A DNA stretch of 64,000 nucleotides from Sulfurimonas sp. HSL-1656 (GTDB lineage: Bacteria > Campylobacterota > Campylobacteria > Campylobacterales > Sulfurimonadaceae), in the NCBI RefSeq assembly GCF_039645585.1, contig NZ_CP147915.1, positions 1,488,001 through 1,552,000 on the forward strand. Reading direction: 5' to 3'. Below, piece by piece: positions 50,932-59,878 of the stretch (position 1 is its first letter; every line of letters begins with the position of its first letter). The translations under genes were made by a program, and so were the position numbers. Under the pieces are notes generated by a model. That model was not told the DNA's origin and did not search any database. It worked only from the letters and a program-made list of their open reading frames with translations.

Positions 50932-51480
50932 ATGGCATCAAAAGAAAACTATATTCAGAATATTCGAAATGCACGAACATACCAACTCAAATGGATCAAC
51001 CAGATCAAACTGATGGTCTCCGGGGTCAGCCAGGAGAAGGATGCCGTCCCCGTCAACCAGTCCGACAGCGACTTCAGCCGCTGGCTCTATGACGATGCGA
51101 TGGTCTTTTCCACCTCCAACGCCAAAAGTGTCATTGATGAAATGATCACACTCCATACCGAGTGTTACGATATCTATCTGAAGATCTATGCCACGCTGTT
51201 TGCCGGAAAATCGGGGGGACTGATGGGGGTGTTCGGATCGAAAAAGGCGAGCGCCAGCGACCTGAAACTGGCCCAGAACTACTACGAGGAGCTCTTAACC
51301 GTCTCGGATGCGCTGCTCAAACGGCTGCGCGCCTTTGAGAGCGTCATGCTGGCAACGCCGCAGACGAAGTTCGATGAACTGATGGTCGCACCGGAACCGG
51401 TGACGGTCGTCGCCGCCGAACCCGAAGCGCATGCGTCAAAACAGAAGCTCTACTTCCGCGGACAGCTTATCGAGGGCTGA
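50932..51480 (+). CDS. CZB-like (chemoreceptor zinc-binding-like) protein
   Basis: 182 residues from the ATG at 50932 (GGAGG). Four-helix pattern ARTYQLKWINQIKLMV, DSDFSRWLYDDAM, LHTECYDIYLKIYATLF resembles CZB domains (H-KW ... C--GKWLY ... LE--H---H). The first His and the GKWL Cys are replaced (Y, S-R-W-L), while the LHTEC His is kept. Zinc binding may therefore be lost or altered. Stand-alone CZB proteins regulate diguanylate cyclases or receptors in response to zinc or oxidants. Function here uncertain. Confidence 0.68.
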   Translation: MASKENYIQNIRNARTYQLKWINQIKLMVSGVSQEKDAVPVNQSDSDFSRWLYDDAMVFSTSNAKSVIDEMITLHTECYDIYLKIYATLFAGKSGGLMGVFGSKKASASDLKLAQNYYEELLTVSDALLKRLRAFESVMLATPQTKFDELMVAPEPVTVVAAEPEAHASKQKLYFRGQLIEG

Positions 51481-51487
51481 GCCGTAT

Positions 51488-51862
51488 TTAGTGTAAGTAT
51501 GTGACGTACGTCGTCACACCGCACGGTACCCATACGCCCCAGTCTTCAATGACGGTACCGTCATCATACTCCACGCTGATATCGTAATTCTGGTCGCATT
51601 CATAGATATCTATGACCAGATCGTCCCCCGGGTAGAGTACATCCGCGCCCAGCAGCTCGTTCCCCCAGCTCGACGCCGTGGAAGGAGCGACATAGGCGTA
51701 CCAGATATCGCCCCAGGAGTCTATATCATTATGGATCACGAGTGTCGCCGGCACAAAGGGGACATGGGGATCGTTATCCTCGACATAGATAAAACAGCCC
51801 GACAACAGCCACAGCGGCATCAACAGTACGGCGAGCCTGAGCATGACTTTACTGCGCTTCAT
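51488..51862 (-). CDS. Small lipoprotein
   Basis: 124 residues from the ATG at 51862 (GGAGG upstream). Lipobox LLSGC, then a beta-rich domain (FVPATLVIHNDIDSWGDIWYAYVAP, LLGADVLYPGDDLVIDIYEC). Exported and lipid-anchored; no function recognised. Its start overlaps the end of the upstream gene by 14 bases, so the two are coupled. Confidence 0.72.
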   Translation of the reverse strand: MKRSKVMLRLAVLLMPLWLLSGCFIYVEDNDPHVPFVPATLVIHNDIDSWGDIWYAYVAPSTASSWGNELLGADVLYPGDDLVIDIYECDQNYDISVEYDDGTVIEDWGVWVPCGVTTYVTYLH

Positions 51863-52100
51863 CGGACACCTCCGGTTTCGGAAGATAAAAGACATTGGGA
51901 AGTTTCCGGTCGTTCAGTTTGCCGAAATCCTTGGCCGGTTTGGCAGCCGGCGGCAGCGCGTCGGGCTTTTCAACAGCCTCCGGGGCACTCTGGAGGTGAA
52001 CCACTTTACGCACCTGCAGCGGACGTGATTCCGTCGGGACGGACGCAAAAACGGTCCCGGCGACGAACGCCGCCGAAATCAATGCTGTCATTCGTTTCAT
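51849..52100 (-). CDS. Small secreted protein upstream of lipoprotein
   Basis: 83 residues from the ATG at 52100 (AGGAGCGATT). Signal peptide (~1-19, AFVAGTVFA), then a Pro/Lys-rich mature part without Cys. Overlaps the lipoprotein gene by 14 bp in another frame. Unknown function; the pair may be exported together. Confidence 0.65.
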   Translation of the reverse strand: MKRMTALISAAFVAGTVFASVPTESRPLQVRKVVHLQSAPEAVEKPDALPPAAKPAKDFGKLNDRKLPNVFYLPKPEVSDEAQ

Positions 52101-52384
52101 AATCGCTCCTTTGTCAATGAATAAGACAACTGTACAGTGAAACCATGCAGTAATCGTGAAACGGGAATCGTACCGAAATATCAGCGCTTTTCCGCTTGCC
52201 AGGTGAAACCGCCGGCAATGATCAACACACCGGTTTGACGTGTCTGCACACCCTGCGCGAAACAAGAGTAAAACGATCATACACAGAGACGGCAAACAGC
52301 CAAAGAGTGCAGCAGAGAGGGGAGTCCCCGTGCCCGGCAGGAACGGCGGTTGCATTTTGTACCAAACCACTCAAGGAACCTGTT

Positions 52385-52621
52385 ATGGAACACCATGTCA
52401 TCATTGAAAAACTCTGCAGCTGCGCCAAAAGAAACGGCCTCGACCAGATCGTCTCCTACGATAACAAAGAGAGCGCCAAAAGCGCTGCGGAAGCGCAACT
52501 CTCCTTTATGAAGAACAGCTTCTGCGGCAAACACCATTTCGATGTCACCGAAGTCGACGACCACTTCGTCATCGGGATGCTCCAGGGCGGCTGCGGCTGC
52601 GGCAGCCACGAGCACCACTAG
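52385..52621 (+). CDS. Small conserved protein with CGCG-His tail
   Basis: 78 residues. MEHHVIIEKLCSCAKRNGLDQIVSYDN, SFCGKHHFDVTEVDDHFVIGM, then GGCGCGSHEHH. Cys and His clusters at both ends could bind metal. I recall no named function. The start is placed at 52385 because the frame upstream lacks a ribosome site. Convergent with 52633-53046. Confidence 0.65.
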   Translation: MEHHVIIEKLCSCAKRNGLDQIVSYDNKESAKSAAEAQLSFMKNSFCGKHHFDVTEVDDHFVIGMLQGGCGCGSHEHH

Positions 52622-52632
52622 GCCCGCGCGCC

Positions 52633-53046
52633 TCAGTGCTGCACGCGCAGATAGACCTGGAAAAAGGGCAGCACTTCGATATCATCCGCGTCGATACTGA
52701 CACTGCCGTCCTGCGCAACGCTGGCGATAATCTCCACCGCCTTGTCCTCACTCATAAAACTGAGCAGTGCCACATCCTCGCTCTTCTCCTCGAAAAGCCC
52801 GAGGCCCGTCTTTGTGATCATGTCGCGCAGCACTTCCGCCGACTCGAAAGCGGCCGCGGTGATCGCCGTCAGAAAAGCCGCAAAGGGTTCGCAACGCACC
52901 TCACAGAGCAGGCAATCCGTTTCCGAACGGCTGATGCCCCGGTTTTCGAAGTGGATAAAATCGTACTGCTGCAGGACTTCAAGATCATCCATCGTAATTT
53001 CGCGCGAAGCGTAGACGGCTTTGAGTGCATTGAACGTCGATAACAT
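52633..53046 (-). CDS. Hypothetical acidic protein
   Basis: 137 residues from the ATG at 53046 (GAGGAGATAACG). Helical, acidic, with a few Cys (CLLCEVRCEP) that could form a metal site. No signal peptide. No recognised family. Divergent from the hemerythrin gene, sharing the 53047-53173 control region. Confidence 0.62.
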   Translation of the reverse strand: MLSTFNALKAVYASREITMDDLEVLQQYDFIHFENRGISRSETDCLLCEVRCEPFAAFLTAITAAAFESAEVLRDMITKTGLGLFEEKSEDVALLSFMSEDKAVEIIASVAQDGSVSIDADDIEVLPFFQVYLRVQH

Positions 53047-53173
53047 CGTTATCTCCTCTTCGCCCGGTTTCAGGCGTTTTGGATAGAGTACTGCATATTC
53101 CGTGCGATACAGGGGCATCGCATGAAAGTTGCATAGGGCGCGTTAAAGCCACGGCAGTGCAAAGGAGCATCGA

Positions 53174-53560
53174 ATGGAAGAGCTGACACTCGGCATAGAG
53201 GTGATGGACCAGACCCACGCAGACTTTCTGCAGCAGCTCACCCTTGTCAAAGCGGCTTCGGGCAGTGACTTTGTCGAGGGGTTCTCCGCGCTTGTCGAGC
53301 ATACGGAAGCCCACTTCGCCATGGAGGAAGAGATGATGCGGAGCCTCGGGTTCTACGGTCTGCAGGAGCACCTGGACGAGCATGAGACCCTGCTCTCCGA
53401 AATGCGCTACTTCCTCCAAAAAGCACGAAAGCTTCCCCCCTTCGGGCGCTCCTATATTGATGACTACGCCTATGAAAAATTCCGGCGCCACATTATCAAT
53501 ATCGACTCGCAGCTGGCGATGTTCCTCAAGACAGTCGAAACGGAGAAAGTTTATGGTTAA
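53174..53560 (+). CDS. Bacteriohemerythrin
   Basis: 128 residues, single hemerythrin four-helix bundle. Ligand pattern MDQTHADFLQQL, HTEAHFAMEEEMM, HLDEHETLL and HIINIDSQL supplies the di-iron His/Glu/Asp set. It binds or senses oxygen and may buffer it for microaerobic metabolism. AAAGGAG precedes the ATG. Its last eight bases overlap the aldo/keto reductase start. Confidence 0.88.
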   Translation: MEELTLGIEVMDQTHADFLQQLTLVKAASGSDFVEGFSALVEHTEAHFAMEEEMMRSLGFYGLQEHLDEHETLLSEMRYFLQKARKLPPFGRSYIDDYAYEKFRRHIINIDSQLAMFLKTVETEKVYG

Positions 53561-54398
53561 GACGCTTCACACGCGCGCCGGCATCGAGATGCCGACACTC
53601 ATCTACGGGACGGCCTGGAAAAAAGAGCAGACGGCCCCCCTGGTCGAAGCGGCGCTGCGTTGCGGGTTCCGCGGCATCGACACCGCCTGCCAGCCCCGCC
53701 ACTACCATGAGGCCGGCGTCGGCGAGGCCCTTGAAGTGATGCGCGCCGAGGGGATCGAACGCGAAGCGCTCTTCCTGCAGACCAAGTTCACCCCCGTAGA
53801 TGGGCAGGACCCCGAAAACACCCCCTACGACCGGAAAGCCCCGCTTGCGGAGCAGGTCCGCCAATCCTTCCGCGTTTCGCAGGACAATCTGCGTACCGAT
53901 TACGTCGATTCGTATGTCCTGCACTCGCCGCTCTTCCCCTTTGCGCAGCTGCTTGCCGTCTGGCGCGCCATGGAGACGATCGCAAAAGAGGGCAATGCGC
54001 GGCAGCTCGGGATCAGCAACTGCTACGATCTGCGCACCCTGCAGCGCCTCTTTGACGAGGTGGAGATCAAGCCGGCGGTGCTCCAGAACCGCTTCTACGC
54101 CGATTCCGGCTACGATGTGGAGCTGCGCGCTTTCTGCGACGCCAACGCCATCCGCTACCAGAGCTTCTGGAGCCTGACCGCCAACCCCCACCTGCTCGGC
54201 AGCGAGCCGGTCATCCGCGCCGCGATGGCCCGGCGCATCGGCACCCCGCAGATCTTTTATGCGTACCTCATCGCCAAAGGGATCACCCCCCTAGACGGCA
54301 CAACCTCATCCGTGCACATGCAAGAAGACCTGCACGTCTCGGAGATCCGCCTGGCACCCGACGAGATTGCGGCGATCGACCGGCTGATCCTCTCATGA
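53553..54398 (+). CDS. Aldo/keto reductase
   Basis: 281 residues from the ATG at 53553. AKR barrel: RGIDTACQPRHYHEAGVGEAL (catalytic Asp; the usual Tyr position region), LFLQTKFTP (Lys), DYVDSYVLHSP (His), LGISNCYDL. NADPH-dependent reduction of carbonyls; substrate unknown. Overlaps the hemerythrin gene by 8 bp. Confidence 0.9.
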   Translation: MVKTLHTRAGIEMPTLIYGTAWKKEQTAPLVEAALRCGFRGIDTACQPRHYHEAGVGEALEVMRAEGIEREALFLQTKFTPVDGQDPENTPYDRKAPLAEQVRQSFRVSQDNLRTDYVDSYVLHSPLFPFAQLLAVWRAMETIAKEGNARQLGISNCYDLRTLQRLFDEVEIKPAVLQNRFYADSGYDVELRAFCDANAIRYQSFWSLTANPHLLGSEPVIRAAMARRIGTPQIFYAYLIAKGITPLDGTTSSVHMQEDLHVSEIRLAPDEIAAIDRLILS

Positions 54399-54757
54399 GC
54401 CCCAAGCGCATTTTGGCACCTGCGCTACCTTTTGTACAGCCCCAAAAGGCAATTGGTTAAAAGTTAATCATAAAATTGCATAGGGTGCCTGACAAATATT
54501 CTATACTGTGTGTACCCGTAAAAGGGTAAGCATTCCGATGCGATTGATTTGTATCAGACTTTCACTGGAAAGTCGAGCCATTACGTTTTTGTTCTTCTAC
54601 TCCCTTGCATTCGCGGTGCTGCTGACACCGCGAGCCTTTCACCCTTACATCACAACAATACATTCGGTTCATACATCAGGATGGACGGTAAAACCGTGCG
54701 ACCGAACCGGCCGTCACGCCGCAGCGGTATGGAGGGGGTTCCGCGGGGGGGGGAAGG
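54399..54757. other. Intergenic region without recognised gene
   Basis: 359 bp between the convergent reductase and galU genes. The short open frames here (from 54508 and 54549) lack ribosome sites and family resemblance. CGCGGTG...CACCGCG near 54613-54633 is a possible hairpin. A TTGCATAGGG decamer occurs at 54476-54485. Confidence 0.45.
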
Positions 54758-55609
54758 TTACTGCTTCTGCGCTTTCGCTTCGGCTTTCTTTTCGAGTTCG
54801 TAGAAGTAGTTCGTCGCTTCGACGAAACCGTCGACGCTGCCGCAGTCGAAGCGCTTGCCCTTGAACTTGTAGCCCAGGACCATCCCCTTTTTCGCCTGCG
54901 TCAGCAGGGCGTCGGTGATCTGCAGTTCGCCGTTCTTGCCCGGCTTGGTGTTTTTGATCACCTCGAAGATATCCGGGGTGAGGATATAGCGGCCGATAAT
55001 AGCGAGATTGGACGGCGCTTTGTCATTGTCCGGTTTTTCGACCATGTCGTCGACCATGAAAACACCCTCTTCGATCTCGCGCCCCGCGATAACGCCGTAT
55101 TTATAGACCTGGTCCTTCGGGACCTCCATGATGGCGACGATGCAGCACTTGTACTTGTTGTACAGCTCCACCATCTGCTTGAGCACCCCGTCGCCCTTGG
55201 GGTTGATGCACAGGTCGTCGGCGAGAATAACGGCAAAAGGGTCGCTCTCGCCGACCAGGACTCTGCCTTTGTAGATGGCGTCGCCCAGCCCCTTCATCTC
55301 GTTCTGGCGCGTATAGGTGAAGGTGCAGCTGTCGATGAGGCGGCGGATATCCTTGAGCAGCGACTCTTTCGAGGAACCCTTGATCTGATGTTCCAGTTCG
55401 TAGCTGATGTCGAAGTGGTCGGTAATGGCCCGCTTGCCGCGCCCCGTAATGACGGCCATGACGTCACAGCCGGCCTCGTTGGCCTCTTCCACCCCGTACT
55501 GGATCAGCGGCTTGGTAAGGATGGGCAGCATCTCCTTGGGCATCGCCTTGGTCGCGGGCAGAAAGCGCGTACCGTACCCGGCAGCGGGAAATAGACATTT
55601 TGTAATCAT
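54758..55609 (-). CDS. galU: UTP-glucose-1-phosphate uridylyltransferase
   Basis: 283 residues. GalU signature FPAAGYGTRFLPATKAMPKEMLPI, with EKP and GRYILTPDIFEVI. It makes UDP-glucose from glucose-1-phosphate and UTP. The start overlaps the stop of the GH13 phosphorylase by four bases, so it is the last gene of the glucosylglycerate operon. There it can recycle the phosphorylase product. Confidence 0.95.
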   Translation of the reverse strand: MITKCLFPAAGYGTRFLPATKAMPKEMLPILTKPLIQYGVEEANEAGCDVMAVITGRGKRAITDHFDISYELEHQIKGSSKESLLKDIRRLIDSCTFTYTRQNEMKGLGDAIYKGRVLVGESDPFAVILADDLCINPKGDGVLKQMVELYNKYKCCIVAIMEVPKDQVYKYGVIAGREIEEGVFMVDDMVEKPDNDKAPSNLAIIGRYILTPDIFEVIKNTKPGKNGELQITDALLTQAKKGMVLGYKFKGKRFDCGSVDGFVEATNYFYELEKKAEAKAQKQ

Positions 55610-57381
55610 TCAAACTCCTTTTCATTGATGATGGGCAGTGCCTGGTTGCAGCACGCCTCGAACGCCTCGACATCGATACGGCATTTTAGCCACATCACCC
55701 CGTAACTTTCAATCTGCAGCGTCTCCGACGTTACATAGATATTACTGATGCACTCCGTCGATGGCAGCTCAAGATAATCGGGCAGACGGAACTCGACCGT
55801 CTCGTCGCTGAAGTTGTGCACGGCCAGGATATGGCTGTCCAGTTCGCGGCTCTCGCGCTGGAGACAGAAAAGCGACGGGTGCAGGTCCAGGAAGATGAAC
55901 GGACCGAAGGGGTCGAAGGCCGTTTCGTTGATCCGGATGGAGAGCAGCCGCTTGTAGGCCAGGTAGACCCGGCGCTCCAGGCTCCCCTCTTTCTGCAGCT
56001 GCGCATCGAGCCAGTTGGAATTGAACTTCTCGCGGTTGATGGAGCGGTTGATCCCCGTCATCTTGACGCCCTGGAGGTAGTTGCGCGATCCGAACAGCGA
56101 ATGGAAATAGATCCCCGGCACCCCCGGCATCGCAAGGGCCACGGCCTGGGTCAGCAGCATCCGTTTCGCCCGGACGGCATCGTCTTCTTCGGGCGGCGTG
56201 AGCAGATCGATATAGCTGCAGTTGAGTTCGTAGGGGCTCTGCGTCCCGTCGGCATTCGCCCGGTACGACACTAGGCCGCCCGAACGTTTCGCCGCCGCCT
56301 CCAAGGTCGCGATATCCTCGATGTCAAGGATCTCGCTGACAGGACGCAGCCCCACCCCGTCATGCGAGGCGGTAAAGTTGAAGAAGCAGACCTTGTCGCT
56401 GGGCAGCGTCAGTGTACGCGCCCAGGAGAGCAGTTTGGCCGGGTTCCCCGTCAGGACCGAATACGCCAGCAGCGGGGGGAGCGCGAAGTTGTAGACCATC
56501 TGCGCCTCGTCGTCGCCGCTGCCGAAATAGGAGATGTTCTCCTGGTGCGGTACGTTCGTCTCGGTAATGATGATGACTTCGGGGGCGACCTTGTGCAGCA
56601 CCTCCCGCATCAGCTGGATCAGTTCGTGGGTCTGCGGAAGGTGGACGCTGGTCGTACCGATCTGCTTCCAGACAAAAGCGATCGCATCCAGCCGCAGCAG
56701 CGTCGCCCCCTTCTCGATGTAGAAGAAGAGCGCGTCCAGGACGGCCAGCAGTACCTTGTAGTTGGCGTAATTGAGGTCGACCTGGTCCCGGCTGAACGTC
56801 GTCCAGATATAGCGGATGCGCCCCTCGGCGTCTTTGAACTCGTGCAGCAGCGGCGAGGTGCGCGGCCGTACGACCGAGCTCAGGTCCAGGGAGGGGTCGG
56901 CGTCGATAAAAAAGTTCGCGTAGTCGGGATCGCCTTCAAGGTACTTCTTGAACCAGTCGGAAAACTGGGAGACATGGTTGATGACCGCATCGAACATCAG
57001 GCGGAAATGGGTACCCAGCTGCTCCACTTCGCTCCAGGAGCCGCAGTGCGGGTCGACCGCCTTGTAGTCGACGACGGAAAAGCCGTCATCGGAGGAGTAG
57101 GGGTAAAACGGCAGCAGGTGTACCGCGTTGACGAGCCCGTCGATATGCGACACCAGGAAGTCGTTGAGCTCTTTGAGCGGCGGTTCGGGCGGACTCTGCA
57201 CCTGGTCGCCGTAGGTAATGAGAATGGCATCTTTCTCGCTGAGCTGGTAGGGATGGGACGCAATCCGGTCGCAGTAGGTGTTGATCAGCTCCCGGATGCC
57301 CTCGTAGGCGCGCTCCGCGTCTTCGGGCGCGTAGAGGACCGTCAAACGCTCCCGTATCGAATGCGGTTCGTACTGGATCAT
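55606..57381 (-). CDS. GH13_18 sugar phosphorylase, probable glucosylglycerate phosphorylase
   Basis: 591 residues. Sucrose-phosphorylase-like GH13: VHLLPFYPYSSDDGFSVVDY, DAVINHVS, LLRLDAIAFVWK (nucleophile Asp), IIITETNVPH (acid/base Glu), FTASHDGVGLRP (Asp). With glucosyl-3-phosphoglycerate synthase, phosphatase and glycerate kinase in the same operon, phosphorolysis of glucosylglycerate to glucose-1-phosphate and glycerate is the best assignment. Sucrose or glucosylglycerol phosphorylase cannot be excluded by sequence alone. AGGAGG lies upstream of the ATG. Confidence 0.85.
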   Translation of the reverse strand: MIQYEPHSIRERLTVLYAPEDAERAYEGIRELINTYCDRIASHPYQLSEKDAILITYGDQVQSPPEPPLKELNDFLVSHIDGLVNAVHLLPFYPYSSDDGFSVVDYKAVDPHCGSWSEVEQLGTHFRLMFDAVINHVSQFSDWFKKYLEGDPDYANFFIDADPSLDLSSVVRPRTSPLLHEFKDAEGRIRYIWTTFSRDQVDLNYANYKVLLAVLDALFFYIEKGATLLRLDAIAFVWKQIGTTSVHLPQTHELIQLMREVLHKVAPEVIIITETNVPHQENISYFGSGDDEAQMVYNFALPPLLAYSVLTGNPAKLLSWARTLTLPSDKVCFFNFTASHDGVGLRPVSEILDIEDIATLEAAAKRSGGLVSYRANADGTQSPYELNCSYIDLLTPPEEDDAVRAKRMLLTQAVALAMPGVPGIYFHSLFGSRNYLQGVKMTGINRSINREKFNSNWLDAQLQKEGSLERRVYLAYKRLLSIRINETAFDPFGPFIFLDLHPSLFCLQRESRELDSHILAVHNFSDETVEFRLPDYLELPSTECISNIYVTSETLQIESYGVMWLKCRIDVEAFEACCNQALPIINEKEFE

Positions 57382-57384
57382 GCG

Positions 57385-58602
57385 CTACGCCTCCTGCGCA
57401 TCCAGGGCGACGGCACGGGCAAACTTTTCCGAGAACTCCGGCAGTACCGATCGGACGGTAATCCACGGGGACATCGACGGCACCCCGAGCGGATTCTCGA
57501 AAAACTCCTTGGCCGCTTCCTCGATGGCGTCCTGGAAGGCTTCGACGGCGCTGATCTCCTTTTCACGGTTATACTCGAGGCCGTTGAGCTTGGAGAGCGC
57601 CACGTACTTGGAGATCTCGAAACGCGACTCCTGGAAGTATGTCGCCAGCAGGGTCTTGAAGTGCGACTCCGTAAAGACGATCCCCTCCTGCGCCATCACC
57701 CGGAAGAGCGCCTTGGCGATGTCGCCGGCCATCTTGTAGACGCCGCCGCCCTCTGCCTTGTTGCCGAGGTCCTGGTGCTTGTGCTCGTAGGTATCCATAA
57801 TCTCCGTCTGGCAGATACGGCGGTTTGAGGTGTTCTTGTAGACTTCGCTCAGCGTCGAGACCTCCAGCCCCCAGGTCGGTGAAATCGCGATACCGCGCCC
57901 CAGCGAACGGATAAAGGCGAACTCCCCCGAAAGCGCGTAGCGGAAGCTGTCCATGTATTCAAGGTAGCGGTTCGTGCCCATCACCTTCTCCAGGGCATGG
58001 ATCAGCGGGGTGTAGAAAAGGCGCGTCACCCGGCCGTGAAGCTTGTTCGTCACCCGGGAGTAGTACCCTTTGTTGAACTCGTAGTCCAGCGCCGGGTGGA
58101 CGATGGGGTAGAAAAGGCGGGCGACGATCTCGCGCGAGTAGTTGACGATATCGCAGTCATGCAGGGCAAAGGCGTAGTTTTCCTCCCCCGTCAGGCCGTA
58201 CCCGATCATCGTCCAGACGTTGCGCCCCTTGCCGGGGTCTTTCAGGCAGGGGAACCCTTCGCGGGTCAGCTCCGCGTAGAGCTCCTGGATGCGGGGGCCG
58301 TCGTTCCAGAGGACCTCCACTTCGCAGGGGAGCTGGACCATCAGCTTCTTGACTTCGAGGAACTGTTCGCGGGTCGCACGGTCAAGGCCCAGGATGATGC
58401 GGTGCAGGTAGCGGACATGCTTGAGCTCTTCGATGATCGTATGCATTGCCGGAGTCTCGAACTCGCTGTAGAGTGCGGGAAGCAGCAGGACCATCTTCCG
58501 GCGTTCGGACATGCGTTCCAGGTCCTTCTCCATCGCTTCGAGGCTTCTGTCCCCTACCCGTTGCAGTGACGTGATCACCCCGTTTTGAAAAAAGTCAGCC
58601 AT
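57385..58602 (-). CDS. gpgS: Glucosyl-3-phosphoglycerate synthase (GT81-like)
   Basis: 405 residues. GT-A fold with PGKGRNVWTMIGYG and the metal site ALHDCDIVNYSREIVARL, then GIAISPTWGLEVSTLSEVY and the His-containing CQTEIMDTYEHKHQ. It transfers glucose from UDP-glucose to 3-phosphoglycerate. A mannosyl-3-phosphoglycerate synthase alternative is less likely given galU in the operon. AGGAGAGG precedes the ATG, which overlaps the glycerate kinase stop by 8 bp. Confidence 0.85.
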   Translation of the reverse strand: MADFFQNGVITSLQRVGDRSLEAMEKDLERMSERRKMVLLLPALYSEFETPAMHTIIEELKHVRYLHRIILGLDRATREQFLEVKKLMVQLPCEVEVLWNDGPRIQELYAELTREGFPCLKDPGKGRNVWTMIGYGLTGEENYAFALHDCDIVNYSREIVARLFYPIVHPALDYEFNKGYYSRVTNKLHGRVTRLFYTPLIHALEKVMGTNRYLEYMDSFRYALSGEFAFIRSLGRGIAISPTWGLEVSTLSEVYKNTSNRRICQTEIMDTYEHKHQDLGNKAEGGGVYKMAGDIAKALFRVMAQEGIVFTESHFKTLLATYFQESRFEISKYVALSKLNGLEYNREKEISAVEAFQDAIEEAAKEFFENPLGVPSMSPWITVRSVLPEFSEKFARAVALDAQEA

Positions 58603-59878
58603 TATCCTCTCCTTTGTAAGCTATGACAACATCCATGACGTTGGTGCCGGTGTAGCCGGTCTTGATAAGGGCCTCTTTGCCCGAGAAAAAGGTGTTGGAG
58701 TCGAAACGCACCAGGGCGTCGTCGATCTCCTCCGGAGTGCACTGCCGATAGAGGGCATCGGAGATGCGTGCCCCGGCCGCATCCGAATTGCCGTCGATCC
58801 CGTCGGTACCGGCACATATGATATCGTAACCGATATTTGTTTTTAAACGTTTCAAACAATGAAGGGCAAAATGCTGGTTCCGCCCCCCTTTTCCGTTGCC
58901 GGAGACCGTCACCGTTGTTTCGCCGCCCTGCAGCAGCAGGGTGCCCGGCGGCAGCATCTCGAAGCGGCGGCAGAATGCCTCCGCCGCTTCGGCCACGTCT
59001 CCCTGGATGGGGGTTTCGATGATCCGGACGTCCCGGCCGTGCTCGACGCCGCAGGCCGCCGCGGCTTCCAGCGCCTGCTTGTTGCTGCCGATCATCAGAT
59101 GTGTCACGTGCGGCAGCGGTGCCGTCGGCGTTTCGGGCATGGTACCGGCTTCGCCCGCCGCCAGGACGCCGCGTGCCGTGGCAGGGAGTCTCTCAAAAAG
59201 CCCTTTCTCCTTCAGCATCGCCGTGACACCGGCATAGGTACTGCGGTCGCAGTAGAGCGGGGCCGACCCGATGGTCTCGAGGTCATCCCCGATGACGTCG
59301 GAGACGACCAGCACGACCACGGTCGCCTTTGTCATCTGTGCCAGCCGCCCCCCTTTGATCATGGAGAGATGTTTTCGCACGCTGTTCGTCTCCCCGATGC
59401 TGCAGCCGTTCTCCAAGAGCAGCCTGGTGGTCTCCGCCATCGCGTCGAGCGTTACCGGCGGCTGCGGTTTCTCAATCAGCGCGGAGGTGCCGCCGCTGAG
59501 CAGGAAAAGGATCAGCTCACCCTCTTCAGCCGCCCCAAACTGTGCCATCAGCTGCTCGGCCGCCGCGATGCTCTCTTCGGAGGGGATGGGGTGCGTACCG
59601 TGCACGTAGCGGCAGTAGCGCAGCGGGCGTTCGGCTTCGGGCGTGACGATCACCCCGCCGGCGATGCGCGCCCCCAGAATGCCTTCGCACGCCTCGGCCA
59701 TCGGGAGTGCCGCTTTCCCCGCGCCGCAGAGGTAAAGGCGGCCGTAGCGCTCGAGGTCATACCGCTTGTCATCGATGGAGAGGATTCCGTCATGAAGCTG
59801 CATCCGCTCCGGGAGCATCTGCTGCGGCATCACCGCATCGACGGCAGCCTCGAAGAGGGCTGGGAGCTCAGGCAACAC
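58595..59878 (-). CDS. Glycerate 2-kinase (MOFRL family)
   Basis: 427 residues from a GTG at 59878, which has AGGAG at the right distance (seven bases); this overlaps the phosphatase end by 11 bp. An upstream ATG is less likely. DUF4147/MOFRL glycerate-kinase hallmarks: LCGAGKAALPMAEA, LFLLSGGTSALIEKP, NSVRKHLSMIKGGRLAQM, VVSDVIGDDLETI, LLQGGETTVTVSGNGKGGRNQ, GTDGIDG. It phosphorylates glycerate, here presumably the product of the phosphorylase. Confidence 0.88.
   Translation of the reverse strand: MLPELPALFEAAVDAVMPQQMLPERMQLHDGILSIDDKRYDLERYGRLYLCGAGKAALPMAEACEGILGARIAGGVIVTPEAERPLRYCRYVHGTHPIPSEESIAAAEQLMAQFGAAEEGELILFLLSGGTSALIEKPQPPVTLDAMAETTRLLLENGCSIGETNSVRKHLSMIKGGRLAQMTKATVVVLVVSDVIGDDLETIGSAPLYCDRSTYAGVTAMLKEKGLFERLPATARGVLAAGEAGTMPETPTAPLPHVTHLMIGSNKQALEAAAACGVEHGRDVRIIETPIQGDVAEAAEAFCRRFEMLPPGTLLLQGGETTVTVSGNGKGGRNQHFALHCLKRLKTNIGYDIICAGTDGIDGNSDAAGARISDALYRQCTPEEIDDALVRFDSNTFFSGKEALIKTGYTGTNVMDVVIAYKGEDNG

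Noticed and set aside
28948-54485. TTGCATAGGG decamer near 28951, 53131 and 54476
   Set aside because: Two lie 30-40 bp before starts, but no correctly spaced second promoter element or GG-N10-GC signature is present and the third precedes no gene; probably coincidence.
54508-54864. Open frames in the galU downstream gap
   Set aside because: Overlapping frames with no ribosome site, no family and cysteine/serine-rich shadow composition.
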